A DNA stretch of 64,000 nt from Sphingobacterium nematocida (GCF_900168125.1 NZ_FUZF01000018.1:1-64000), one strand, 5' to 3'. Counted from the stretch's first letter, positions 25,614 to 34,851 are shown. Made by a program: numbers and translations. The notes: generated from the letters alone by a model not told the origin.

Positions 25614-27251
25614 TTATTGCTCGTCAGACAAGAATGGATACCTATAATCCGTATCTGGCGTAAAAGTTTCTTTAATTGTACGAGGCGAAACCCAACGTAA
25701 TAAGTTGATCATCGACCCCGCCTTATCATTTGTACCAGAGCCTCTTGCTCCACCAAATGGTTGTTGGCCTACAACAGCTCCTGTACATTTATCATTTATA
25801 TAGAAGTTACCTGCAGCATTACGTAACGCATGTGTAGCTTCTTGTGCAGCATAGCGATCCTGGGAAATAATCGCACCTGTTAACGCATAAATAGATGTGC
25901 TATCTACCAATTTTAACATATCCGACCATTGCTCATCCTCATAAACATAAATAGTCAAGACTGGTCCAAATAATTCTTCAGATAGTGTTTCATAATCTGG
26001 CGTTTTAGCTAGAATGACCGTCGGATGGATAAAATATCCTGTTGACTTATCGTAAGCACCTCCGATGATAACTTCAGCGTCTTTAGACTCTTTTGCTCTA
26101 TCGATGTAACTCGTGATTTTATCAAACGATTTCTCGTCAATCACAGCATTGATAAAATTACTGAAATCTTCTGTCCCTCCGATCTTGAAAGATTTAATAT
26201 CTCTTTCCATTAACCCTTTTAGATCTTTCCAAAGTGATTGTGGAATATATGCTCTAGATGCAGCAGAACATTTTTGTCCTTGGAACTCAAACGCGCCACG
26301 AATCAATGCTGTATTCAACACATCTAAGTCGGCTGACGAATGTGCAACGATAAAATCTTTTCCACCAGTCTCACCAACAATACGTGGATAGGTTTTATAC
26401 AAATGGATATTTTCACCGATAGTCTTCCAGATATCTTGAAATACTCCTGTGGATCCTGTGAAATGTATACCTGCAAAATCTGGGTGTTTAAAAATCACAT
26501 CACCAGCATCAGGTCCAGAAACATACACCAAATTGATAACGCCATCAGGAAGTCCGGCTTCTTTGAAAATCTGCATAAGCACATTCGCCGAATAGATCTG
26601 TGTATTGGAAGGCTTCCAAACAACTACATTTCCCATCATCGCTACTGATGTTGGCAAATTACCAGCAATTGCCGTAAAGTTAAAAGGTGTCAACGCAAAA
26701 ACAAACCCCTCTAAAGGACGTTGCTCAACACGATTCCATACTCCTTTGCTGTTTGCTGGCGGTTGTTGTTGATAGATCTCAGACATATATTTCACGTTGA
26801 AACGTAAAAAGTCTACGATTTCACACGCCGAATCAATCTCTGCTTGATAAGGATTTTTGGATTGCCCTAACATTGTAGCTGCGTTGAGCTTATAACGATA
26901 TTTAGTAGCGATCAACTCGGCCGCTTTCAAAAATACAGCAGCACGTTGTTCCCAAGGTAAGTTTTCCCAATCTTCCTTAGCAGATAGAGCCACCTGGATA
27001 GCCTCTTTAACATGTTCTTTGGTACCTTGAGAATAATATCCCAAAATATGTTTATGATCGTGTGGAGGAGTCAATTTAACTTTTTTCTCCGTACGAACTT
27101 CTTTATCACCGATGTACATAGGAACGTCAATTTCTTGCGCTCTTGCATCATTGATAGCCTGACGTAATAAAGCTCTTTCCTTCGTGCCTGGTGCGTATGA
27201 ATATACCGGTTCGTTAATAGGAGCCGGAACATTAAAAAATCCCTTTAACAT
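25614..27251 (-). CDS. pruA: L-glutamate gamma-semialdehyde dehydrogenase (delta-1-pyrroline-5-carboxylate dehydrogenase)
   Basis: 545 residues. NAD-dependent oxidation of glutamate semialdehyde to glutamate, the second step of proline breakdown. It is the mono-functional form of about 540 residues, without the PutA proline dehydrogenase domain. The catalytic Cys is in FQGQKCSAASRAYIP and the general base Glu in VGETGGKDF. The NAD-binding motif GIHFTGSTGVFQDIW is present. The AraC regulator upstream on the same strand may control it (inference). Confidence 0.94.
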   Translation of the reverse strand: MLKGFFNVPAPINEPVYSYAPGTKERALLRQAINDARAQEIDVPMYIGDKEVRTEKKVKLTPPHDHKHILGYYSQGTKEHVKEAIQVALSAKEDWENLPWEQRAAVFLKAAELIATKYRYKLNAATMLGQSKNPYQAEIDSACEIVDFLRFNVKYMSEIYQQQPPANSKGVWNRVEQRPLEGFVFALTPFNFTAIAGNLPTSVAMMGNVVVWKPSNTQIYSANVLMQIFKEAGLPDGVINLVYVSGPDAGDVIFKHPDFAGIHFTGSTGVFQDIWKTIGENIHLYKTYPRIVGETGGKDFIVAHSSADLDVLNTALIRGAFEFQGQKCSAASRAYIPQSLWKDLKGLMERDIKSFKIGGTEDFSNFINAVIDEKSFDKITSYIDRAKESKDAEVIIGGAYDKSTGYFIHPTVILAKTPDYETLSEELFGPVLTIYVYEDEQWSDMLKLVDSTSIYALTGAIISQDRYAAQEATHALRNAAGNFYINDKCTGAVVGQQPFGGARGSGTNDKAGSMINLLRWVSPRTIKETFTPDTDYRYPFLSDEQ

Positions 27252-27285
27252 AATTTTATTTTATTTATTATAACTGTAAAATAAC

Positions 27286-27315
27286 GAAATATATCCCTGA
27301 ATTTATAATCTTCAA
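27286..27315 (-). promoter_or_regulatory. Promoter of pruA
   Basis: On the minus strand: TTG (27315-27313), a 19-nt spacer and TATATTTC (27293-27286, one mismatch). It lies 35 nt upstream of the ATG. Confidence 0.6.
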
Positions 27316-27460
27316 TTGTCCATAAATAAACATATTATATCCAAAAAGAAGACTCCATGCATTTACAACAAAAACAAAACATCTCCCAAAAGCAACTAAA
27401 AATCAAAAGTATACATCAAAAATAAAAATCATAAAAGCCAATTCCCAATTGCAATTTTTG

Positions 27461-28330
27461 TTATACTTCTACCGTATGCTGCGCTATATATTTTCGTGGA
27501 GACATCTTGGTAATAGACTTAAAAACGCGATTAAAATGGACAACATTATTAAATCCCGATTGAAAAGCTGCTTCTGCTATATGTTCCGATTTATTATCAA
27601 TCAAAATCTGGCAGGCCTTCTCAATTCGTACCTCGTTCAAAAAGCTTATATATGTTTTTGTTGTGTGCTTCTTAAAAAACTTACAAAATGATGTCGCCGT
27701 CATATGTACAATTGAGGCAACCTGTTCGACGGTGATATCCTCGTTATAATGATCAAAAGTATACTTGTAGACCTGGCTAATCCGTGCACCATCCTTATCG
27801 GAGTAAGTTACGTTTCGAACGCCAGAATAAAGTGACGATGCCTCCCCCCTATGAAAAGCCAATGCATAAAGTAAAGAAAGAAACTCGGTAAAACGCGGCA
27901 TAGATGTCTTGACCATCAAATTAGTAAAATAATGCATCATTGACTCAGAAACGCTTCGATCTACGCGCTTACTTGTATCTAACTCTAACAAATAATCTTT
28001 AACACTCTCGAACTCCGGGATATGGTAAAGCTTTTTCATCCGCTCTAGATTAACAAAAATATGAATAGCATGAATATCGCCAATTTCCTCTTCATCCTCC
28101 ATATCTCGATCAAACATATGGGGTTCATTTGGCTTCAAAACAAAGATATCTCCAGATTGAAAGGATTGCAGAATATTCCCTACCATAATGGTCCCTTTAC
28201 CTTTAAGTATGTAGGTTATCTGCGCTTCATCGTGACGATGATAATAATTGTAGAAGTTTTCTTTTTTGTCCTCCATAACAGCGAAAACTCCTTCACCGTA
28301 CACAGAGACTGTAAATTGAATTGGCTTCAT
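27461..28330 (-). CDS. AraC-family transcriptional regulator
   Basis: 289 residues. The N-terminal half is a cupin effector domain (YYHRHDEAQITYILKGKG, then FVLKPNEPHMF). The last 100 residues are two AraC helix-turn-helix units (ITVEQVASIVHMTATSFCKF, then AEAAFQSGFNNVVHFNRVF) ending with the conserved PRKYI. The ligand is unknown. It sits 209 nt upstream of pruA, with the sod terminator behind it, so pruA is the nearest candidate target. Confidence 0.88.
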   Translation of the reverse strand: MKPIQFTVSVYGEGVFAVMEDKKENFYNYYHRHDEAQITYILKGKGTIMVGNILQSFQSGDIFVLKPNEPHMFDRDMEDEEEIGDIHAIHIFVNLERMKKLYHIPEFESVKDYLLELDTSKRVDRSVSESMMHYFTNLMVKTSMPRFTEFLSLLYALAFHRGEASSLYSGVRNVTYSDKDGARISQVYKYTFDHYNEDITVEQVASIVHMTATSFCKFFKKHTTKTYISFLNEVRIEKACQILIDNKSEHIAEAAFQSGFNNVVHFNRVFKSITKMSPRKYIAQHTVEV

Positions 28331-28382
28331 ATACCTAACCTTAATCGCTACTTACTTTTGCAACATATTTTTAGTAAAAAAA

Positions 28383-28409
28383 AGGCGACAATGGAATTCC
28401 ATGTCGCCT
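28383..28409 (-). terminator. Terminator of the superoxide dismutase gene
   Basis: AGGCGAC and GTCGCCT enclose a self-complementary ATGGAATTCCAT. A run of T follows on the minus strand. Confidence 0.8.
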
Positions 28410-28434
28410 ATTATAAAATCCGTTAAACTCAGTA

Positions 28435-29043
28435 CTATTTAGCGGCCGCGTAGTTTTTAGCAACAGCATCCCAATTTACGACATTGAAAACTGCCTCTAA
28501 ATAGGCTGGGCGTTTATTTTGATATTTCAAATAATAAGCATGTTCCCATACGTCAATCCCAAAAATAGGAGTTCCTTTTACTTCCGCGACATCCATCAAA
28601 GGATTATCTTGATTTGGCGTAGAGGTTACTGCTAATTTACCATCAGCACCAACAATTAACCAAGACCATCCAGAACCAAAACGCGTAGCACCAGCCTCTT
28701 GTAGTTTCTTCTTCAACTCCTCAAAAGAACCGAATGCTTCATTAATAGCTGTAGCCAGCTCACCAGTAGGTTCTCCACCAGCGTTAGCTCCTAAAACAGA
28801 CCAAAAAAGTCTATGGTTGTAGTGACCTCCACCGTTGTTACGAACAGCAGGAGAATACTTACTAACATTTTTTAAGATATCTTCTAACGATGCACTTTCT
28901 GCATCAGTCCCAGCAATCGCTTTATTCAAATTATCAACATATGCTTGATGATGGCGATCATGATGAATCTCCATTGTTTCTTTATCAATATGAGGTTCCA
29001 ATGCGTCATTTGCGTATGGTAACGCTTCTAATTCAAATGCCAT
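28435..29043 (-). CDS. Superoxide dismutase (Fe/Mn family)
   Basis: 202 residues, cytoplasmic. Metal ligands: the histidine of the EIHHDRHHQAYVDNL helix, the His of GGGHYNHRLFW, and D and H of GIDVWEHAYYLKYQ. GGGHYNH and TPNQDNPL (the Gln that tunes the metal) are hallmarks of Mn-type enzymes, so Mn or cambialistic use is more likely than strict Fe. No signal peptide. It has its own promoter. Confidence 0.94.
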   Translation of the reverse strand: MAFELEALPYANDALEPHIDKETMEIHHDRHHQAYVDNLNKAIAGTDAESASLEDILKNVSKYSPAVRNNGGGHYNHRLFWSVLGANAGGEPTGELATAINEAFGSFEELKKKLQEAGATRFGSGWSWLIVGADGKLAVTSTPNQDNPLMDVAEVKGTPIFGIDVWEHAYYLKYQNKRPAYLEAVFNVVNWDAVAKNYAAAK

Positions 29044-29067
29044 AGTTACTTATTTTAATTAAATTAT

Positions 29068-29100
29068 CAAGTTTATTTTAATACTACGAATATAACAAAA
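29068..29100 (-). promoter_or_regulatory. Promoter of the superoxide dismutase gene
   Basis: On the minus strand: TTTTG (29100-29096), a 20-nt spacer and TAAACTTG (29075-29068, one mismatch to TAnnTTTG). Confidence 0.55.
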
Positions 29101-29132
29101 CACTTTAGCTAATGTTTCATAATAATGCCATT

Positions 29133-29603
29133 TTATCGCTTGGCACGGAAAAAAGAGCGCATTAAAGCTCCACATTCTTCTTCTAAGATCCCTCCAAAAA
29201 TCTGTGTCTTAGGATGCATAGCATGAGGAGCCACTGTCGTATAACCTCTCTTTTCATCCTTGGCTCCATATACGATTCTGGACACCTGCGTCCAATAGGA
29301 TGCTCCGGCACACATTACACATGGCTCTACGGTAACATACAGTGTACAGTCCTTCAGGTATTTGCCTCCTAAAAAATTAGCAGCAGCGGTAAATGCCTGC
29401 ATTTCCGCATGCGCAGTCACATCGTTCAACCGTTCAGTCAGGTTATACCCTCGTCCTATAATTTTGTTTTGCGCAACAATTATAGCACCAATAGGCACTT
29501 CATCTTCTTCAAAGGCTTTTTGGGCCAATCGAAGTGCCTCACGCATAAACATTTCATCCGTATTTACTTCGGCTGTTGTATCTTCGAAATTATAAATACG
29601 CAT
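29133..29603 (-). CDS. tadA: tRNA-specific adenosine-34 deaminase
   Basis: 156 residues. It converts A34 of tRNA-Arg(ACG) to inosine. It has the zinc deaminase motifs TAHAEMQAF (His ligand and catalytic Glu) and EPCVMCAGA (two Cys ligands). The C-terminal RSFFRAKR is TadA-like. It starts 3 nt after the csaA stop, in one operon with csaA and the CsbD-like gene. A guanine deaminase role is possible but less likely given the length and tail. Confidence 0.87.
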   Translation of the reverse strand: MRIYNFEDTTAEVNTDEMFMREALRLAQKAFEEDEVPIGAIIVAQNKIIGRGYNLTERLNDVTAHAEMQAFTAAANFLGGKYLKDCTLYVTVEPCVMCAGASYWTQVSRIVYGAKDEKRGYTTVAPHAMHPKTQIFGGILEEECGALMRSFFRAKR

Positions 29604-29606
29604 ATA

Positions 29607-29954
29607 TTACATCAATCTAGCGCCATTTGGCAATGGACGTTCTACAGCTGTGAGCACTATATCCCCATTTTCATCGGGAAGCCCTGTTACTAAACACTCC
29701 GACATAAACTTACCGATTTGCTTACGGGGGAAATTCACAACAGCGATAACTTGTTTACCCACTAATTCATCTTTGGTATACAGTTTAGTTATTTGCGCGC
29801 TAGACTTGCGCATCCCTATTTCGGGCCCGAAATCGACAAACAATTGATAAGCAGGCCTCCTCGCCTCAGGAAAGTCATTAACCTCAAGAATAGTGCCTAC
29901 ACGTAGATCAACCTTCTCGAAATCCGACCAATTTATTTCATTACTTTCTGACAT
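29607..29954 (-). CDS. csaA: tRNA-binding protein CsaA
   Basis: 115 residues, a stand-alone OB-fold tRNA-binding domain like Bacillus CsaA and the C-terminal part of MetRS. Motifs are FEKVDLRVGTILEVNDFPEARRPAYQL, KSSAQITKLY and VIAVVNFPRKQIGKFMSECLV. It probably acts as a dimer that binds tRNA or has chaperone-like activity. Its ATG overlaps the last base of the CsbD-like stop codon, so the two are translationally coupled. Confidence 0.9.
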   Translation of the reverse strand: MSESNEINWSDFEKVDLRVGTILEVNDFPEARRPAYQLFVDFGPEIGMRKSSAQITKLYTKDELVGKQVIAVVNFPRKQIGKFMSECLVTGLPDENGDIVLTAVERPLPNGARLM

Positions 29955-30169
29955 TACAACCTATTACTTGAAAGATCTTCTAATTGCTTAGATATTGTAA
30001 ATACAACATAATCTTTTGTCCTTTTTAAACGCTTCGCTAAACGCTCGACCAGCTGCTCTTCCTCTCCCGGCGCATAATATAAATCATCATCAGTCAAATG
30101 ATTATACTTACGACTCAATTTAATCTTAGCTACTTGCCAATCTTGTTCGTTAATTTTGATACTGCTCAT
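29954..30169 (-). CDS. CsbD-like stress protein
   Basis: 71 residues from ATG 30169 (MSSIKINEQDW); a longer frame from 30232 adds residues unlike the family. It has the CsbD pattern: DWQVAKIKLSRKYNHLTDDDLYY, then EEEQLVERLAKRLKRTK. CsbD proteins are small helical stress-induced proteins of unclear function. It is first in the csbD-csaA-tadA run. Confidence 0.7.
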   Translation of the reverse strand: MSSIKINEQDWQVAKIKLSRKYNHLTDDDLYYAPGEEEQLVERLAKRLKRTKDYVVFTISKQLEDLSSNRL

Positions 30170-30279
30170 AATTGTGGTATTAAAATTGCATATATTTACA
30201 GCGACTGAAATATCGTCTGTACCATAAAACACGTTTTAAACTATAGTATATTAAACAAATCTACATAAATAAATCAACG

Positions 30280-30882
30280 ATGAAAAAGTTTTTACCTTCA
30301 TTACTTCTATTATTCTCTGGTGCTACTGTGGTCCAAGCACAAGTACTACCTAGTTTTGAAATCGGACTAAAAGGTGCCTTAAACTACTCAAAATTAAAAG
30401 AGGAGAGTTTTTTCAATTCGGAAAACAAAGCTGGTTATCAAGCGGGTTTATATTCCCGTATCGGGGTTTTAGGTTTCCACGTACAACCAGAAATATATAT
30501 CACTGGCAAAAACACGAAATTTACAACGACGGAAGCTCAAGAAGTGACAACGGGCGAGCTAAAGTTTACCAGTATTGATATTCCGGTTTTATTAGGCAAA
30601 AGATTTGGATTAGGACCAATCGGGGCTAGAATCCAAACAGGACCCGTATTCTCGTTCATTACAAATGACAATGGTGACAATAAAATCAAAGAAGCCTTAA
30701 ATTTTTCGGAGTACAAAAAGAGTTCTACAGCATGGGCTTTCGGTGCCGGAGTAGACATTTCTAGCCTCCGGGTGGATCTCCGCTATGAATTAGGTCTGAA
30801 CGACATCGCCAAAGGAAGTAGTGAAGCTCAAAAAATCAACATGTGGAGTATCGGTTTGGGTTACCGTTTGTTCAAAATCTAG
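30280..30882 (+). CDS. Outer-membrane beta-barrel protein (porin family)
   Basis: 200 residues with an SPI signal peptide (1-20, ending VQAQ). Alternating aromatic and polar strands follow (IGLKGALNYSKL, AGLYSRIGVLGFHVQPEIYI), and it ends IGLGYRLFKI, a typical barrel C-terminus. The size suits an 8-stranded barrel of the OmpA/porin-like family. Substrate unknown. Divergent from the csbD operon, with its own terminator. Confidence 0.85.
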   Translation: MKKFLPSLLLLFSGATVVQAQVLPSFEIGLKGALNYSKLKEESFFNSENKAGYQAGLYSRIGVLGFHVQPEIYITGKNTKFTTTEAQEVTTGELKFTSIDIPVLLGKRFGLGPIGARIQTGPVFSFITNDNGDNKIKEALNFSEYKKSSTAWAFGAGVDISSLRVDLRYELGLNDIAKGSSEAQKINMWSIGLGYRLFKI

Positions 30883-30918
30883 TTTAAGTCATAGCACTTA
30901 ATCTTATAAATTATTACA

Positions 30919-30955
30919 AATCGGTCGGGACATATAAAGGATGTCCCGACCGATT
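30919..30955 (+). terminator. Terminator of the outer-membrane barrel gene
   Basis: AATCGGTCGGGACAT pairs with ATGTCCCGACCGATT around a 7-nt loop and is followed by TTATT. Confidence 0.88.
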
Positions 30956-31121
30956 TTATTAAAAGCCCTCCGTATTATCCCTGAAAACATCGGTAGGGCA
31001 TATAAACATCGACAAACAACAAACACTGGTTTTAGCGAAAATTGAAGATCTCGAAATAAAAATCTTTCAATTCGGAAGATTTAGAACAATTCTAAATTAA
31101 TGCTATTTAATGGATTTAAAG

Positions 31122-31151
31122 TCATTTTTATAAATGATTTAGATATTTTTG
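31122..31151 (+). promoter_or_regulatory. sdh promoter with overlapping palindrome
   Basis: TATTTTTG (31144-31151) is a perfect -7 element, 29 nt before the sdhC ATG. TCATTT-TTAT-AAATGA (31122-31137) is a 16-bp inverted repeat in place of a clear -33, as expected for an operator. Confidence 0.5.
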
Positions 31152-31180
31152 CGATATTAAAATCTATAAAAAAAAGGATA

Positions 31181-31966
31181 ATGAGTAGTAAATCAAAGCC
31201 ACTATTGACTTCTTCTCTGGGAAAGAAACTCATCATGAGCTTAACCGGACTATTTTTATGTTCGTTCTTAGTAGTTCACCTGATTGGTAACTTACAGTTG
31301 TTTAAGGATGATCAAGGCTATGCATTCAACAATTATGCGTACTTCATGACGCACTTCACCCCTATTAAAGTAGTTTCCTACTTGCTTTACGCATCTATTA
31401 TCATCCATGCTGTTTATGCTTTAATTTTAACGCTAGGCAACAAAGCAGCACGACCAATCGGTTACAACCAAGGTAGCGGAAATGTTAGTAGTAAGTGGAA
31501 TTCTAGAAATATGGGGATATTAGGCACTGTAATTCTTGTTTTCTTAGCAACACACATGCAGCAATTCTGGTTCCAATACAAATTTGGCACTACGCCTTAT
31601 GTAGAGTATAACACAGAAATGTCTACTGGAAATCGTCAAATTATCGCTTCAGATGCCATTCCAAGTGATTATGATGGTTATAAAATCTTCGTAAACAATG
31701 GTATCGAGACTATTCAAACTAAAGATTTGTACAAACAAGTAGCCTATACTTTTCAAAATCCTTTCATTGTATTATTGTATGTGATAGCAATGGCTGCCTT
31801 AGCGTTTCACATGATCCACGGATTCCAATCTGCGTTTCAAACATTAGGCTTCAATCACAGAAGATACATCGGATTCATCAAAGGACTTGGGATCTGGGTA
31901 TTTGGGGTTATTATCCCTCTCGCTTTTGCAGCAATGCCTTTGTATTTCTATTTTAAAAGTTTGTAA
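31181..31966 (+). CDS. sdhC: Succinate dehydrogenase cytochrome b558 subunit
   Basis: 261 residues from ATG 31181 (MSSKSKPLL); the frame upstream to 31100 would include the promoter. Five membrane helices with the histidines expected for two b haems: SFLVVHLIGN, IIIHAVYALI, FLATHMQQFW and ALAFHMIHGFQ. This is the single-subunit diheme membrane anchor of the Bacillus/Bacteroides type, so no sdhD is expected. First gene of sdhCAB; it anchors the complex and passes electrons to menaquinone. Confidence 0.95.
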   Translation: MSSKSKPLLTSSLGKKLIMSLTGLFLCSFLVVHLIGNLQLFKDDQGYAFNNYAYFMTHFTPIKVVSYLLYASIIIHAVYALILTLGNKAARPIGYNQGSGNVSSKWNSRNMGILGTVILVFLATHMQQFWFQYKFGTTPYVEYNTEMSTGNRQIIASDAIPSDYDGYKIFVNNGIETIQTKDLYKQVAYTFQNPFIVLLYVIAMAALAFHMIHGFQSAFQTLGFNHRRYIGFIKGLGIWVFGVIIPLAFAAMPLYFYFKSL

Positions 31967-31989
31967 TATCGAATTAATAGTATTAAGAT

Positions 31990-33924
31990 ATGTTAGATTC
32001 AAAAGTACCAGCAGGCCCATTAGCCGAAAAATGGTCAAAACATAAATTCAACATGAAACTGGTTAACCCAGCCAACAAACGCAAATTTACTATTATCGTT
32101 GTTGGAACAGGTTTGGCCGGAGCCTCAGCAGCTGCTTCTTTAGCAGAATTGGGCTACAATGTAAAAACATTTTGTTATCAAGATTCTCCTCGTCGCGCAC
32201 ACTCTATCGCAGCCCAAGGAGGTATCAACGCAGCAAAAAACTATCAAAATGATGGTGACTCGGTTTATCGTTTATTCTATGATACAATCAAAGGAGGAGA
32301 TTACCGTGCCCGTGAAGCGAATGTATATCGTTTAGCAGAAGTTTCTGTTAATATTATAGATCAATGTGTAGCTCAAGGTGTACCTTTTGCTCGCGAATAT
32401 GGAGGCTTATTAGATAACCGTTCATTTGGTGGAGCGCAAGTATCTCGTACTTTCTACGCGCGTGGTCAAACAGGACAACAATTGTTACTTGGTGCATACT
32501 CTGCATTGAACCGTCAAATCCAAAAAGGCAAAGTACAATCTTACACTCGTCACGAGATGTTGGATATTGTCAAAATTGATGGACAAGCCAAAGGTATCAT
32601 TACAAGAGATATGGTATCCGGCAAAATAGAGTCGCACGAAGGCCATGCGGTACTATTATGTACAGGCGGGTACGGAAACGTATTCTTCTTATCTACAAAC
32701 GCTATGGGCTGTAACGTAACAGCAGCTTGGAGAGCACACAAACGTGGCGCTTTCTTTGCCAATCCATGTTATACACAGATTCACCCAACTTGTATTCCTG
32801 TAACCGGTGACCACCAGTCTAAATTGACTTTGATGTCAGAGTCATTACGTAATGATGGTCGTGTATGGGTTCCTAAGACACAAGAAATGTCAGCTAAAAT
32901 CCGTAAAGGAGAATTGAAACCGGCTGATGTTAAAGAGGACGATAGAGATTACTTCCTAGAACGTAAATACCCATCATTTGGTAACTTAGTTCCTCGCGAC
33001 GTTGCTTCGCGTAATGCTAAAGAAGCTGTTGATGATGGACGTGGTGTCGGTAAAACAGGATTTGCTGTTTACTTAGATTTCAAGGATGCCATTGCTCGCT
33101 TAGGAGAAGATACCGTACGTGCCAAATATGGTAACTTGTTTGACATGTATGCTAAAATCACAGATGAAAATCCATACAAACAACCTATGCGTATTTACCC
33201 TGCAGTACACTATACTATGGGTGGTGTTTGGGTTGATTATAACTTAATGACTACCGTACCAGGTCTGTATTGTTTAGGTGAAGCAAACTTCTCGGATCAC
33301 GGTGCTAACCGCCTAGGAGCTTCTGCTTTGATGCAAGGGTTATCCGATGGTTACTTCGTTATCCCTTACACTGTTGGAGACTACTTGGCTAACTTAGGAA
33401 GCTTTGCTCCTGTAGACAAAAATCACCCGGCTTTTGAACAAACGCGTAAAGACGTAGAAGATAATATTAAGAAATTATTAGCACTACGTGGTACGAAAAC
33501 AGTCGATGATATACACAAAGAGCTTGGTCTTATCATGTGGGAATACTGTGGTATGGCTCGTACAGCTGAAGGCTTGACTAAAGCTAAAGGATTAATTCAG
33601 GATTTGAAAAAAGAATTCTGGTCTAATGCTAATGTGTTAGGAGAAAACGAAGAGATGAATTTGTCTTTAGAAAAAGCTGGTCGTGTTGCTGACTTTATCG
33701 AATTAGGTGAATTAATGGTGGATGACGCCTTGAATCGCAACGAATCATGCGGTGGACACTTCCGTCTGGAATCACAAACTGAAGAAGGTGAAGCCAAACG
33801 TAATGATGAAGAGTACGCTTATGTAGCCGCATGGGAATACAAAGGAGAAGGACAAGAAGAAGTACTTCACAAAGAAGAGTTAGTATTCGAAAATGTTAAG
33901 TTAACACAAAGAAGTTATAAATAG
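31990..33924 (+). CDS. sdhA: Succinate dehydrogenase/fumarate reductase flavoprotein subunit
   Basis: 644 residues. FAD-binding motif VVGTGLAGASAAASLAELGY, and the histidine for covalent FAD in RRAHSIAAQGGINAA. The active-site and FAD segments YTMGGVWVDY and HGANRLGASALMQGLSDGYF are present. It is the longer form typical of Bacteroidota and epsilonproteobacterial-type enzymes. Oxidises succinate to fumarate on the cytoplasmic face. It starts 23 nt after sdhC. Confidence 0.96.
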   Translation: MLDSKVPAGPLAEKWSKHKFNMKLVNPANKRKFTIIVVGTGLAGASAAASLAELGYNVKTFCYQDSPRRAHSIAAQGGINAAKNYQNDGDSVYRLFYDTIKGGDYRAREANVYRLAEVSVNIIDQCVAQGVPFAREYGGLLDNRSFGGAQVSRTFYARGQTGQQLLLGAYSALNRQIQKGKVQSYTRHEMLDIVKIDGQAKGIITRDMVSGKIESHEGHAVLLCTGGYGNVFFLSTNAMGCNVTAAWRAHKRGAFFANPCYTQIHPTCIPVTGDHQSKLTLMSESLRNDGRVWVPKTQEMSAKIRKGELKPADVKEDDRDYFLERKYPSFGNLVPRDVASRNAKEAVDDGRGVGKTGFAVYLDFKDAIARLGEDTVRAKYGNLFDMYAKITDENPYKQPMRIYPAVHYTMGGVWVDYNLMTTVPGLYCLGEANFSDHGANRLGASALMQGLSDGYFVIPYTVGDYLANLGSFAPVDKNHPAFEQTRKDVEDNIKKLLALRGTKTVDDIHKELGLIMWEYCGMARTAEGLTKAKGLIQDLKKEFWSNANVLGENEEMNLSLEKAGRVADFIELGELMVDDALNRNESCGGHFRLESQTEEGEAKRNDEEYAYVAAWEYKGEGQEEVLHKEELVFENVKLTQRSYK

Positions 33925-33930
33925 ATTTGA

Positions 33931-34003
33931 GATAAAAGATAAGAGACCTCGGAGTTCTATAAGATTTAACATCTCTTATCCGAAATCTAAAATCTAAAAT
34001 CAT
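33931..34003. repeat. Inverted and heptad repeats between sdhA and sdhB
   Basis: GATAAGAGA (33938-33946) and TCTCTTATC (33972-33980) form a 9-bp stem. Three 7-bp units follow (AAATCTA, AAATCTA, AAATCAT; 33983-34003). This looks like an intergenic mosaic repeat lodged inside the operon, possibly an mRNA processing or stability site. Confidence 0.5.
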
Positions 34004-34011
34004 ATACAGAT

Positions 34012-34785
34012 ATGAGTAATCACATGAATTTAACGCTTAAAGTTTGGCGTCAAAAAAATGATAAATCAACAGGTCAATTCGTGACTATCCAAGCAAAAGA
34101 CATCGCTGATGATATGTCTTTCTTAGAAATGCTAGATATTGTCAATGACGATTTGACTCGTAAGGGTGAAGACCCAATATATTTTGATCACGATTGCCGT
34201 GAAGGAATCTGTGGTATGTGTTCGTTAGTAATCAACGGACGTCCTCATGGACCTAATCAAGGGACTACCACCTGTCAATTGCACATGCGTAGCTTCCATG
34301 ATGGACAGACTATCGTTATCGAGCCTTGGAGAGCAGCAGCATTCCCTGTACTTAAGGATTTAGCGGTGGATCGTACAGCTTTCGATCGCATTCAACAAGC
34401 AGGAGGATATGTTAATGTGAATACCGGTGGTGTTCCAGACGCAAATATCATCCCTATTCCTAAGCGTATCGCAGATGAGGCCTTTGAATCAGCGACTTGT
34501 ATTGGTTGTGGAGCTTGTGTAGCAGCATGTAAAAATGCTTCGGCTATGTTATTCGTATCCGCAAAAGTTTCGCAATTCGCATTGTTACCACAAGGACAAA
34601 CAGAGCGTTATGAGCGTGCTCAAGCGATGGTAGATCAAATGGACGCAGAAGGTTTCGGTAGCTGTACAAATACAGGAGCTTGTGAAGCTGAGTGCCCTGT
34701 TGGCATAAAATTAACGAACATTGCTAGATTAAATAGAGAGTACCTTGGTGCAAAAATATTTAGACAAGAAGATGTACATAACTAA
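34012..34785 (+). CDS. sdhB: Succinate dehydrogenase/fumarate reductase iron-sulfur subunit
   Basis: 257 residues. 2Fe-2S ligands lie in CREGICGMC and the later TTTCQLH. The ferredoxin-like part has CIGCGACVAAC and CTNTGACEAECP for the 4Fe-4S and 3Fe-4S clusters. It carries electrons from the flavoprotein to the membrane anchor. It is separated from sdhA by 87 nt containing a repeat. Confidence 0.95.
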   Translation: MSNHMNLTLKVWRQKNDKSTGQFVTIQAKDIADDMSFLEMLDIVNDDLTRKGEDPIYFDHDCREGICGMCSLVINGRPHGPNQGTTTCQLHMRSFHDGQTIVIEPWRAAAFPVLKDLAVDRTAFDRIQQAGGYVNVNTGGVPDANIIPIPKRIADEAFESATCIGCGACVAACKNASAMLFVSAKVSQFALLPQGQTERYERAQAMVDQMDAEGFGSCTNTGACEAECPVGIKLTNIARLNREYLGAKIFRQEDVHN

Positions 34786-34804
34786 GCCTTAATATAAGGT
34801 TTAG

Positions 34805-34851
34805 CTAAACACGAAGAGGTTGCCTTGTCTAGGCAACCTCTTCGTGTTTAG
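34805..34851 (+). terminator. Long hairpin after sdhB
   Basis: A perfect 21-bp stem (34805-34825 with 34831-34851) and a 5-nt loop. No T-run follows, so it may protect the 3' end of the sdh mRNA as well as end transcription. Confidence 0.7.

Noticed and set aside
33983..34003. CRISPR-like array
   Set aside because: The units are 7 bp and contiguous without spacers, and no cas gene is near.
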